From Sipunculus nudus (lineage: Eukaryota > Annelida > Sipuncula > Golfingiida > Sipunculidae): 64,000 bases of DNA. Positions 49,795-62,204 of the stretch are shown one piece after another; position 1 is the stretch's first letter; every line of letters starts with the position of its first letter. The position numbers and the translations under genes are program-made. Where the stretch lies: contig CM049308.1 in assembly GCA_026874595.1 (NCBI GenBank), forward strand, positions 1,017,001 through 1,081,000, given 5' to 3'. Under the pieces are notes generated by a model. The model was not told the DNA's origin, ran no database searches, and saw only the letters and a list, made by a program, of their open reading frames with translations.

Positions 49795-50220
49795 CCAGTG
49801 GGAGCAAAATGATAACATTTGTATTTGTATTTGAACTAAATATTTGATGTATTTGATCAAATACTGTACAAATACATATAAATAAACAAATATTCTAATT
49901 CTTATTCCAGAATAAAGATGTCTTTCAGTCAGTAGGTTTGAGGAATTTATGTTCCTTTGTTGCAAATGAACAGGAATTTGTTTTAAACTAATCTCTATAA
50001 GTACACAAGGAGTATCGGTACAAGTAGACATTATGAATAGTTATGGTTCTGAAAATTAATAAATAATTTGTATAACCTACATTTGAGTTTTTGTATTTTA
50101 TGTTCTTTATTTGTATTTATCTTCACTCACTCATATTTGTTTTTGTATAAATTAGGAATAGACCAGCTTTCATACTTATATTTGTATTTGTCACACTGTA
50201 TTTGACCCCAACCAGGGTTA
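49795..50220. repeat. ATTTGTATTTG-rich repeat ending in GACCCCAACC
   Basis: Irregular short runs of 'tttgtatttg' and 'aaatacaaat' lead to 'tatttgaccccaaccaggg' (50200-50218). A related stretch at 62085-62206 ends 'catttgaccccaaccctg'. It is probably one dispersed AT-rich family with a fixed CCCCAACC terminus. The long frames here (49735-50444, minus) are repeat artefacts. Confidence 0.45.
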
Positions 50221-50796
50221 TTAATTTCCCAGGGCATATTTCCCAGGGCAGTGGGAATTCCTGAGAATTCCCAGGAAATACTGGGAAATAAAGGGATTAT
50301 AGGAATTGAGTCACATATGTCTAAATTGTATTTTGTGTTAGCTTGTTTTTGCTGAGATATATCATATATATTCATATAGTAAGCAGGAGAGGAGACCAAG
50401 GAAACAAAAGACACCTGTTTTCTGAATTTGTTTTTCATCAACAATCCAACTGTAACCTTGTAATTATGTCATAAGAAACCACAAGGACTCATATATGTAA
50501 GCAGTAACTGAGTACTACTGAGCCACTCTGAGGTCTCAAAAACCCCTCATAATGGGGGGGGGGAGTACAAACTAATGATGTAACTTTTGTTATTTACCCT
50601 GCCTGCTTTGATTATCATCAAGCTGTTTTGTCTTTGATGGCGTGGGTTGGAGCTAACATAAAACCAGTGATATCATGCATGACTGGATATAACTGGGCAG
50701 CTACATAATAAAGGTATATAAAGTGAAACAGTTAAACATATAGATCAGTTACAACATCAGTGTGGCACTGTGTAGAATAGGGTTAATTATGATAAA

Positions 50797-51597
50797 ATGA
50801 TTGAATGTTTCTCATCTGAATGGGTATCCATTCTTAGACAAGGATGCGTCTCTGGGTTAAAGTTAATCTATGTAACTGATCTCGGTAAGGATAAATATAT
50901 TGGATCAGAAAATTTCACTAATAAGTTACTATACAATCATTTGATACATAGGGATACTGTTCCAAGTTGTATCGACAGGTGGAATAAGGTTTTTAATAGT
51001 AACTTACAAGTAAAACATGTGTTTTATAAATGTTATCACAAGCTAAATGATGTTTCGGATTTAATCATAAATGGCAGGAGCTTTCTGAAAACTGTATTTT
51101 ATTGCTGGATTTTGTCTTGATTAGTGCTAAATATGTTTTATGGTGTAATAGGAACAAATGTATTATATCATGACCATTAGAGCCAGTATGTTTTCTTAAG
51201 AATATTATTATTAACAGAATAAAGCAAGAACATTTTTCAAGTAAAACTAAAGGTCAACAGGGGATACAGGATTTTAAAAAGATTTAGTGTTTAAACAATG
51301 CACTCTGTAAAGTAGATAATGATTTTAATCTCACCATTTTGGTTTAGTCTATTTCTAATTTCGTTTTAGGGGGAGGGTAGGCCCTCTTTCAGATTTTGAA
51401 TAGGTTTGTTTTGAATGTGCAACTGTTTAGATGTTTTATTAGAGACCAGATTTTGTATCTATAGGTACGATTTGTTTTTATAATCATAGTTTGGTTTGTT
51501 CTGGATTTTGAATAATAAGCACTCGTATATGATATGTATCAATTTATATATGTTTGTAAATATTTTGATTTTAATAAACAATATAATAAAAAAAAAA
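50797..51597 (+). pseudogene. Non-LTR retrotransposon (L1-like) 3' remnant
   Basis: A 107-codon frame (50797-51120) ends with CIDRWNKVFNSNLQVKHVFY...SDLIINGRSFL. A +1 shifted frame continues with ISAKYVLWCNRNK. These W/K-rich blocks followed by 'AKxxLW..R' resemble the region downstream of reverse transcriptase in L1-type LINEs. The 3' end has AATAAA (51573-51578 and 51585-51590) and an A10 tail (51588-51597). The frame is broken by shifts and stops, and no reverse transcriptase core is left. An A element starts exactly at the end of the A tail. Confidence 0.6.
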
Positions 51598-54500
51598 CAA
51601 GGGACCCATGGGTCACGGTGCTCAGCTGTTATATATGATAAAAAAAATATGATTTGGGAAAGAGGCACATGCTTGTTTTGTGTGGTAATAAATATAAGCT
51701 TTATAATGAGTTGTTGGTGTTTAGCTTATGTATGATTTTGATAGTATCTTTGGAGACAGGGAAGAGGATTGATTTCATTTATTTTATTAACAAATGGAGT
51801 ACTACTGTCACACAGATTTTGACTTGGCCATATAACTTATAAGCAGCACATATAATAAAAGAGTTTAACTATTTATTAAAATTTAATAACAAATATTGTG
51901 CCAATATAATTTTTATTTTAAAACAAGGGACCCATGGGTCACAGCGCTCAGCTGATCGTGATTGGACCATAAATGTTTCTCCACTGTGATACTATATCGA
52001 GTCGATAAAGCTTATGAATATCATGGACATGTTGGGCTATTATAAAGGAATGTAATGTAATATGTGAGTAAATGATAAATGAAATAACCTGACTGATGGA
52101 TTAATAGAGTCATATATAGTGGTTTATTTTTTATTTATTAAAGAGGTGTAGAAAATTGTGATATATTTGAGCAAATATGAATGCAATGACAGCAGTAATA
52201 AGCAGTAGTAGAATGATGATAAGGCTATTTGTTGAAGGATCTAAAGTGTATGGTAGTCTGCAAGCTTTCAATTTGACAGATATGATGTTGTGATTAACTA
52301 TGCTGATGAAGTGATTTATGAATATGTGACTGTATGACACAATATCTCTTTAGTCTTGACAAGGTACATTATTGTGATGCCCACTATCTCACATATTACA
52401 CAATATTGACTTAATTTCTGGCATGTACATAGGTACCTATGGACAAATAGTTATACAAAATATTAAAGTATGAATATATCTGATTCATCTTGTTCTTGCT
52501 TACTGAGGCTGACTTTGGGATGGGGTTCGGAGAAGGGAAAAGTGAGGGCAGCACGAAGGTGGATGTAGAAATATTCTATTGTAATGTTTTTCATTTATAT
52601 AAGAATATGAAAAGCTAAAAGGAAAGGGGCCCTCCTACTTGGTTATAGTAAAGTTCGAAATATATGATTGCAAACTAATACTCTGACAAGACTGTCATGA
52701 AGAAAAACAGTAAAAGTTTTGAGATACTGTAATGTATGAAAATTTACAGATGGAAAATTTACAGATGGACAGGCAAGTGGACAGAATGGACTAATACCTT
52801 TATTTCACTTTCAAGGGAATAATGCATTTAAGTTTATATATAAGCCTATTTTTTTTAAGCATATCCACTTTTTCCATTAAGAAGTTTTTATCTGAATCAT
52901 TTTTTTTATTTACAGGTTTTATAAATTTTAAATGAAAAAACCTGAAAATATAAGTTAAAATATTAGAATTGTTGCAAAAGTTGCAATCATTATATATACA
53001 GAGTAAAAAACTGAAACTATAAGTTAAAATATTAGAATTGTTGCAAAAGTTGCAATCATCATATATCCAGAGTGTAGCTCATATTGGGTCATATTATGCA
53101 TACACATATATTTTATTATTTTTAAATCATAAATGTTAAAACTGAATTTAAAAGAAAATAATGCCACAACATGGCATCTACAAGAATATTCCTTGAATGA
53201 CTATTAAAAAGTTTTGCACATTGGAGTTTTCAGTACCTGCTTAATTTTATTCACCAAAATAAAATAAAAGATTCAGTAAATTTGATAAAATAAAAACATC
53301 TTTTCAAATAAAGTATACACACTGTTGGTTGAATGAGAAACAAACAATATCATTGTGTTAATTACTATCCAAGTTTTAATTAATTACTGAAATTAATAGT
53401 CAATTTCACACCTGGTGAAGTTTTTACTCCTCTGAAGTAAGGAATTACTTATCTCATGAACATCCACACTTTCATAGCAATACACCACTTTGTGGACACA
53501 ATTAAATGTACACTTTAATCATTGTAACCCTGGTGGTACAATACAAAATCTAAAATGTAGCATAGCCTAGAATAAGAATGAATCACATACAGAAAATAAT
53601 AACATTCATCTAGTTTATGCACCATCTGGGGGGGGGGGGGGGAGTGCAGAGCAGAGGGGAAGCCTGCTGGTAGCAGCCAAGCTGATCCAAGGCAAGCTGC
53701 CTGGGGTGGTTTACATAATGCAAGTGAAGGCTGTACTACTAGGTGGGCTAGATGTAAACAACACTTGACATGGTGTATGAAAACATGAATAAAAGCTATT
53801 CTTTCCAATCAATTTATTTGAAATTTCAGATTTTAAAAGATTAAATCCTTATGTATATATGCTGTGAAAATTAAATCAACAGTGCCAAAGTTGGACAAAA
53901 TTTAAGGTATTGATTTTTTATTTATGCTAATAACTTGAAAAATTTGCAAAATTCAGATCTAATTTTGGGTAAACAATTGAATCTTGATTAAATAAAGTTA
54001 TATTCCTGAAAAAAAGTCTAGGTTCAGCAATTCTCATGTGAGTAAATATATTTCCTGATTTTTTAACAAATTGCATTATGTTTTTGGCCCATAACTTCAA
54101 AATAATACCCAATACTAACCTAATTTTTGGTATGTTCATAGAAAATGTATTAAAGAATGTGAATCCTAAATACGATCAAAAACAGATCAGTGGTTTTGAT
54201 ATTAGGCAGCCCTGAAGTGTAACAATGGCTTTTTTTATGGAAAACGGAGTTTTTTTTCCCTTAATATCTCGAAGTCCTGAACAAAGTCCTAATGACCTAA
54301 TTTTCCGTATGGTAGGAGATTTTGGGGACATCTAAAATTATGTCAACAGCCTGGGGAGCATAGAGATGTGCACTGAATGACCTACAGTCATCAAAGTGGA
54401 CTGCTTGACAATGTAAGGGAATACAACAAGAGCCTCCAAAAAAATCCAATAACTAGCCTAATTTTGCAGCTTTTATTTTCAAATTTCAGATTTTAATAGA

Positions 54501-55122
54501 TTAAATCCTTATGTATACATGGTGTGAAAATTAAATCCACAGTACTTACAAGAAAAAAACGTGCCATGGCCAAAGTTGGGCAAAATTTAAGGTACCAATT
54601 TTATATTTTTGCCAATATTTAAAAAATTTAACAAATTTTGATCTAATTTTTGGTATACAATTAAATTTTGATTAATATAAGTTGTATTACTGGAAAAAAG
54701 TCCCTATCTTTAACACTTTTGGTCTTAAGTGACCAAATATCTTCCTGATTTTTTTACAAAGTCCATTATGTTTGGGCCCATAACTTTTTTAAATTATATA
54801 ATACTGACTTAATATCTGGCATGTACATAGGAACTATATAGAGGAATATTTATGGTAAATATGAAGAAAACCAGATGAGTGGTTTTGATTTTAGGCAGTC
54901 CTGAAGTGTGAAAATAGATTTTTAATAAAAAATTGAGGTTTTTCCTTAATATCTCAGGGGAACGAAGTCCTATTGACCCAATTTTTGGCATGGTAGGAGA
55001 TTATGGGGACATCTAACTGTATGCCGAAATTCAGATTCGTAGGTCCAACGGTGTCGAAACGTGCCAGTCTTACGGACGGACATCCAGACAGACGGACAAC
55101 GACTTATAGTCAGCTGAGCTAA
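51598..55122 (+). mobile_element. Cluster of family A sequences (51598, 51924 starts)
   Basis: Two 5' ends, both CAAGGGACCCATGGGTC, lie at 51598 and 51924, the second cutting the first after 326 bp. The remainder is a patchwork of A bodies: 52565-52705 matches 32186-32324, and 53820-54350 and 54430-55122 each hold the block before the 3' end. The final copy ends CTAA (55119-55122). A 69-bp unit is duplicated at about 52935-53072 and a G-run (16) lies near 53627-53642. Individual limits inside the cluster are unresolved. Confidence 0.6.
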
Positions 55123-55314
55123 AAACTGTGTAGAACAGCCTCCAAACTCTCAACCTTGCCTGCCAGCTCAGCATCAGTTAATCACAATTTCTCAAACTTT
55201 GAAGTTGTACAGAAGAAACTGAGAAACAGGCTTGGCATAGACAAAGCCACTAAACTTGTGATTGTTATAGGCATTTGAGAGGAAAAGAAGAAGTAGACTG
55301 GGAGATATAAATAA

Positions 55315-57294
55315 CTAGAATACGGGTAGTCGACGAGCGACTACTTGTATCCGCCTAAATCAGAGTGGAACGGGTGAAGTGTTGCATATTAGCATGGATG
55401 TCTGCAGCCAAATTGTGTATGTAGGTTGCGCTACCTACCAAAAAATCCAGAAAGCGGTCCAAGTTGTATACATATGCAAAATTTAAGGCAGATAAGTCAA
55501 ACCACTACATGTATATGAGTGATTTTTGCCCTTGGCAGACAAACAGATGGACGCTGTGCAAAAAAGGGTTGCAGGTGGCGCCACCAGTTTAGCGTATGAT
55601 AAAGAGCTATGTGAGAACTATACACATGCAAAACTTTGGCCCAATCGGTCAAACAGTTCCCAAGATATGAGCTTGGATATCTGCTGCATAAACTAGAATG
55701 CAGATGGCGCCACCTGTCATAAAATCAAGAGAGCTGTCGGGGATGTATAAACTTGCAAAATTTTAGGCAGATATGTCAAACCACTGCCGAGATATGAGTG
55801 ATTTTATCCCATGGCAGACAAACAGACGGGAGCTGTGCAAACATGGCTGCAGGTGGCGCCACCAGTTTTGCGTATGATAAAGAGCTTTGTGAGATTTATA
55901 CACACGCAAAATTTTGGCCCAATCGGTCAAACGGTTCCCTAGATATGAGCTTGGATGTCTGCAGCGTAAACTTGATTGTAGGTGGCGCCACCTGTCATAA
56001 AATCAGAAAAGCTAACCAGGATGTATAAGCATGCCAAATTTCAGGTGAATTAGTCAAACCACTGCAGAGATATGAGTGATTTTAACCCAAGGCAGACGAA
56101 CAGATGGACACTGTGCAAACATGGTTGCAGGTGGCGCCACCATTTTTTGTGTATGTTATAAAGCTCTCCAAGGGCTCCATTTGTGCAAAAAAATTTTCCT
56201 GATTGGTCAAACGGTTCCTGAGATATGAGCTTGGATGTCTGCAGCGTAAACATGATTGTAGGTGGCGCCACCTGTCTTAAATCAGAAAAGCTATCCAGGA
56301 TGTATACGCATGCCAAATTTCAGGTGAATTAGTCAAGTCACTGCAGAGATATGAGTGATTTTAACCCAAGGCAGACAAACAGATGGACACTGTGCAAACA
56401 TGGTTGCAGGTAGCGCGACCATTTTTGGTGTATGTTATAAAGCTCTCCAAGGGCTACATTTGTGCAAAAGAATTTTCCTGATCCGTCAAACGGTTCCCGA
56501 GATATGAGCTTGGATGTCTGCAGCATAAACGTGAATGTAGGTGGCGCCACCTGTCATAAAATCAGAAAAGCTATCCAGGATGTATACACATGCCTAATTT
56601 CAGGTGAATTAGTCAAGTCACTGCAGAGATGCGAGTGATTTTAACCCAAGGCAGACAAACAGATGGACACTGTGCAAACATGGTTGCAGGTGGCGCCACC
56701 ATTTTTGGTGTATGTTATAAAGCTCTCCAAGGGCTACATTTGTGCAAAAGAATTTTCCTGATCGGTCAAACGGTTCCCGAGATATGAGCTTGGATGTCTG
56801 CAGCGTAAACGTGAATGTAGGTGGCGCCACCTGTCATAAAATCAGAAAAGCTATCCAGGATGTTTACGCATGCCTAATTTCAGGTGAATTAGTCAAGTGA
56901 CTGCAGAGATATGAGTGATTTTAACCCAAGGCAGACGAACAGATGGACACTGTGCAAACATGGTTGCAGGTGGCGCCACCATTTTTGGTGTATGTTATAA
57001 AGCTCTCCGAGGGCTACATTTGTGCAAAAAAATTTTCCTGATCGGTCAAACGGTTCCCGAGATATGTGGGTTTATGTGTGGAAACAGACGCACAAACGGA
57101 CGCAGAGCGCAGAGGAAAGGTCAGAGGTCAAAACAAAATCGGGGCGCAGCAGTTCACATGTGACCCGAACATAATCCCGGGTTTCGGAAAATTCCACCCA
57201 GCGGTTACGGAGGAGTTCTCCGGACACCTACGCGGCGGCGGCGGCGTGCAGCTGAAAACATAGTATCCGCAAAACTCTGTTTTGGCAGATACAA
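55315..57294 (+). mobile_element. Family G element G2, complete (1,980 bp)
   Basis: The 5' end CTAGAATACGGGTAGTCGAC + GAGCGACTAC forms a palindrome and leads to GTATCCGCC. The 3' hairpin GTATCCGCAAAACTCTGTTT + TGGCAGATAC mirrors it and is preceded by (GGC)n (57231-57246). The body is about five ~280-bp units, each with two GGTGGCGCCACC palindromes spaced alternately ~131 and ~149 bp. G1 is a shorter copy with about two units. It is non-coding; open frames through the array are artefacts. Confidence 0.78.
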
Positions 57295-57843
57295 TAAAGG
57301 TTTGATTTTGTAAACACAGGACTGAAAAGAACGCAGCATGCCATGTTTAAAAATTACCTGTTGGGTGGTTGTACAAATTTTTTTGTAATATTTATGGCAT
57401 AAATATTCATGATGTCTGCTCATGTACTACTTAAGGTCTAAGCATCGTCAAACAACCTTGGTTTAATTTAGCTTTAGAATTCATATTAATAATTATTTTA
57501 GACACAGTGATGTATATATATTTAGAATCCTTAGTATATTCTCTATCAGATGAGATATATTTAAAAAGTGTAACAGTGTCCACTTTGAAAATTTAAAACT
57601 TGAAATGATTTAAAATTTTTGTTTTTAATTGGATATATCTCAAAATTGGCATAGGGTATGTATGTGGAAATAGTATCATTTGAAACTACATACAAATATC
57701 TCCAGGCGTTTTTTTGTTATATATTTATTGTCTTTTTTTCATAATGAATTTTAAATTAAAAAAAAATGTGTGATGTTAACAATATTTATTTTGTTTAAAT
57801 AACGTATTTCTACTACACTAAAAAACGATATAGGAAAAGAAAA
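57295..57843. other. No gene seen
   Basis: Very AT-rich sequence between the G2 and A elements with no exon or repeat terminus recognised. The A-rich left edge ('gaaaagaaaa', ending 57843) served as the insertion point for the next A element. Confidence 0.5.
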
Positions 57844-60447
57844 CAAGGGACCTATGGGTCACGACGCTCAGCTGTTATATATGATAAAAAAATATTATTT
57901 AGAAATGAGGCACATGCTGGTTTTGTGTGGTAATAAATATAAGCTGTATTATGAGTTGTTGTTGTTTAGCTTATGTATGATTTTGATAGTACCTTTGGAG
58001 ACAGGGAAGAGGATTGATTTCATTTATTTTATTAACAAATGGAGTACTATTGTCACACAGATTTTGACTTGGCCATATAACTTATAAGCAGAACATATAA
58101 TATAAGAGTTTAACTATTTATTAAAAAAAATACAAATATTGTCCCAAATATAATTTTTATTAAAAATAATAAGAGAATCATATGATTTTTTAAAATGAAA
58201 TATAACTGATATGATTATTAAAATAATATTAAAGAATATATTCATGAATGCATTCATGAATACATTTTGAAAGTATTTGCACGAGTATTCATATATTTTC
58301 ATTTTTACCTGAATTCCCATTCTTTATGCAAGAAATTTTATAATGGAGTACAAAATCATATTCGTATTTAAATACAATTACAAAGTATTTGCACCATGTC
58401 TGGAATTTATTCAGTTTTCACCAAACAATGATGTTGAGAATCCAGAATATACAAAATTCACACATTTAAATAATGATCATAAGTACCTGGTTTTATGGCT
58501 TTTATTTATATTAAAAAATAACTGTAAAAAATTCATTTTGGACTAATTTCACATCAATGTACACACTAGACACAGCAGGAATCTAGATTAATATTATCAA
58601 CTGCATCTTTGTCTAATTTCCTTCATATGATCCCTAATGATTAGTAATGAATAATATGATTTACTTCTTTATCATTAAAATTGAACTGAAAAATGCCATA
58701 GGTGACTGCATGGTGTTATTTGGAATATGTGACATTCTACCCATCGATACAAGATTCTTATATCATCAGTAACTGCAAGTTAATTTCCTGTTATTATAAA
58801 CTAACAAATTCCTTTTCTATTTTTCTTTAATTTGTTATTAAAAACCAATAAAAATTTATTAATTTATTGTTTTTTGTTATGTTCTCGGTTAAAACTACTA
58901 GATGAGTTGGGTTGGACACCTGGATCAACTGTGGCTTGCCATAAGCTGCCTGGATTCCATGTATGCCTCGCCTCAAGCGTGCATAATTTGATGAAAGGTC
59001 AACAAGGTCAACATACAGGTGACTCAAGAGGGGCTGGAGAGAGCCAAAGTCTGACAGGGTCTCATAAAAAACATTAATAAAAGCTACAATTTTTGGCCAA
59101 TTTCTTTCAGCTTTCTAAACTAAAAAGCTGAAATGCTTATGTGTGCATGATATGAAAATTATATCACCAGTGCTCACAGGAAACAAACGTGCCATGGTCA
59201 CAGTTGGGCAAAATTTAAGGTACTAATTTTATATTTATACTAAATAAAATTTGAAAAATTCAGAACTAATTTTGGGTATTCAATTGAATCTTGATTAAAT
59301 AATGTTACATCCCTGACAAAAAAATCTCTAGCTTCAGCAATGCTCTTGTTAAGGGAGTAAATATATTTCTTAATTTTTTACAAAGTGCATTATGTTTGGG
59401 CCCATAACTTAAAACAATTACACAATACTGACATCATTCTGGCATGTGCATAGAGAATGAAAAATATGTATATTATTTATGATTAAAGTCAGATCAGTGG
59501 TTTTGATATTAGGCAGTCTTGAAGTGTAACAATGGGTTTTTAATGGAAAAATGAAGTTTTTCATTAATATCTCGAATGTCCTAGTGACCAAATTCTTGGC
59601 ATGGTAGGGCATTTTGGAGACATCTAACTGTATGCCGAATTTAAGGAACTTAGAGCTGAAGCTGGGGAGCTGAGCTCTTGCAAACTGCATAACACTAGCT
59701 TGATGTAAACAATATGTTACATGGTGCTTGAAAACTTGATTAAAATCTACAGTTTTTGATCAACTGGTTTCAAATTTTTGGTGTTAACAGTTGAAATGCT
59801 AACAAAAACATGCTGTGAAAATTAAATCCACAGTACTTACAGGAAAAAAACGTGCCATGGTCAAAGTTGGGCAAAATTTAAGGTACCAATTTTTTATTTT
59901 TATTAATATTTTAAAAAATTTAAAAGATTTTCATCTGATTTTGGGTATAGAATTTAATTTTGTTTAATTAATGTTATATTACTGGAAAAAAGGTCCATAG
60001 CATTAACATTTTTTGTGTTAAGTGATCAAATATCTTTTCTGATTTTTTACAAAATGCATTATGTTTGGGCCCATAACTTTTTTAAATTAAATAATACAGA
60101 CATAATTTCTGGCATGTACATAGGAACTATATAGAGGAATATTTATGGTAAATATGAGGTAAAACAGATGAGTGGTTTGGATATAGGCAGTCCTGAAGTG
60201 TGAAAATTGGTTTTTAATAAAAAATTGAGGTTTTTCCTTAATTTCTCATAGGAACGAAGTTGCAAACACCCAGTTTTTGGCTTGGTAGGAGATCTTGGGG
60301 ACATCTAACATTATGCCGAATTTTGGATTCCTAGGTCTTACGGTTTCAAAACGTGCCACATCTACGGACGGACGGACGGACAGACAGACGGACGACGGAC
60401 AATGGACCACGACTATAGCTCAGATGACTTATAGTCAGCTGAGCTAA
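57844..60447 (+). mobile_element. Family A element, complete long form (2,604 bp)
   Basis: It starts CAAGGGACCTATGGGTC and ends CTAA (60444-60447). It is collinear with 35108-37741 throughout and carries (GGAC)n at 60365-60390. It shares a variant insertion ('tggattcc' + 'tgtatgcctcgcctc' type, near 58950) with 35108-37741 that the 19530 copy lacks, so these two are closer relatives. No protein domain was recognised. Confidence 0.85.
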
Positions 60448-62204
60448 AAAGCATTTTAGAATACTTGTTGATTTACCTATATGCAAAATTTGAAGACTCT
60501 ATATTGGATGGTTTTTGAGAAATATCGCTCTGAAGACCGTACAGTCTCTTGAAATACTGTTTTGAGAAAACGGCCAAAAACTGTTTGGGAAGAGAAATTT
60601 CGTGGAAAACAGGGATATAAGCGCAAGTGACAGTTGCATTTTTTCACTAAATGTTCCGATGAGAATCGGTTTCAATGTATAAATTATAAAATTTAATGGT
60701 TAATCAATGTTAAAAAAGGGATTTTATTGGGCATCATGACAACTGGAAAACTGTCAAACTAAAGTAGGCGGAGAGTACTGGTCCCAGGGGTCAGTCATCA
60801 GGATAAGGTCATGGGCTACCGCGCCGGGGCACGCGTCAGGTGTGAAGTGACTGATTTGAACGATCACTCTGTTTACTCTGCGCTCTCATTCAGACCACCA
60901 TACACCCTAATCCAATTAACAGCTTGTCTCTCCCTCTCACAATTATATATGAGACACTACATAGCTAGCAGCAACACATATCTCTCTCTCTCATTAGATT
61001 TATTTACACCAGTCATAAATGCGCATAATCGTGCTGCGGCCGTTCTACCTTTACCGAACGCTCTCATAGAGCTCTAAGACTCCTGCGCAGTTCACTTCGC
61101 AAAATTTGTTAGCAGGCGACGTGGTGGTGTAACTTGGTGCCGCGTTCCTCTCACAAAATTCATTCGTGCAACGCATTCTCCCATACTGCTGCACCACCCT
61201 CGACGTTTATCTACATCCTCCACTAACCACACAGGAACCTTGTGATCAGCAGTATGTGACTGTCTCTCATTCAAATAGCGAATTTTATCTTCGCTCATTC
61301 TACTCTATTTTCTTCGACCCATGATGTTCAGTTTGAAGATAGTGAATATTTTAGAAGAAGGAACGATGTATTCGGTAATGGTTCTGGCGATGTAATGATG
61401 GAACCTGGGAGAAAATGTTATAGTGTATAACAGGGTCAATATTACAGAAATAACAATCGGTAAATTCCTATTTCTGGGTATATTCTTGGTGCCAGGACCA
61501 TTACTGGGTGACACTAACATATATTAGGGCAGTGACATAGACATTATTCGGTGACTGGAGGAATACAATGTACAGTTTACATCTGGGTTAGGCGTATAGG
61601 GGAACGTGTTTGTATTAATTAGTGCCAATTAGTAAGTGCCGGTAATAAAGATAAGCTCTTTCCCGGCTGACTGACCGCATCTTCCCCACGCCTGTGAACC
61701 AACCATTTGCCTAATACCGCGAGTGCATGGTTAACCAATAAGCAGCTTACACGCTGCTAACTCTGGCCGAGCTGACAGTTGGTCCTGTTTGCACCCCACG
61801 TGGTGTTGACATCTGAATTAAAATACTTACATTTCTAATTGATACAATATAACCCCAGGAACGTGTTTTTGTGAAAAGATAGATATTGCAAACATCTATA
61901 AAACCAGATGTTTTTCAGAAAAATGTAATTTTCATGATTTTTGATGATGATTAAGTATAAGTATATCTAGAGATCAGTTCTTCTTTATTCTACAAAGTCT
62001 AAATAAATTCTCTGTTGCAATGCAGGACCATAATGTTCATAAGTTCCTCAAATCTAAAATTATGGCACATATGAATATGTATTTATACATATATATTTGT
62101 ACAGAATATGATCAAATACAAATATTATCATTTTGCACAAAACAAATACAAATATAAATACATACTTTGACTGTATTTAAATACAAATACTCATTTGACC
62201 CCAA
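60448..62204. other. Largely non-repetitive region; candidate ENT 5' sequence
   Basis: 60780-61800 has a more even base composition than its surroundings. A minus-strand frame from 61298 (ATG in good context, A at -3) encodes MSEDKIRYLNERQSHTADHK and continues to GTGAGA in phase 0 at about 61155, compatible with the phase-0 start of the ENT exon at 45833. Around 61660-61810 are CACGTG and CCAAT-like (aaccaata) motifs. None of this proves a first exon. 62085-62204 is AT-rich repeat ending in CCCCAACC. Confidence 0.3.

Noticed and set aside
61305-61520. 71-codon minus-strand frame with a hydrophobic stretch (VISVILTLLYTI)
   Set aside because: Too short, no family match, and separated by stops from the neighbouring candidate ENT exon; not enough to call.
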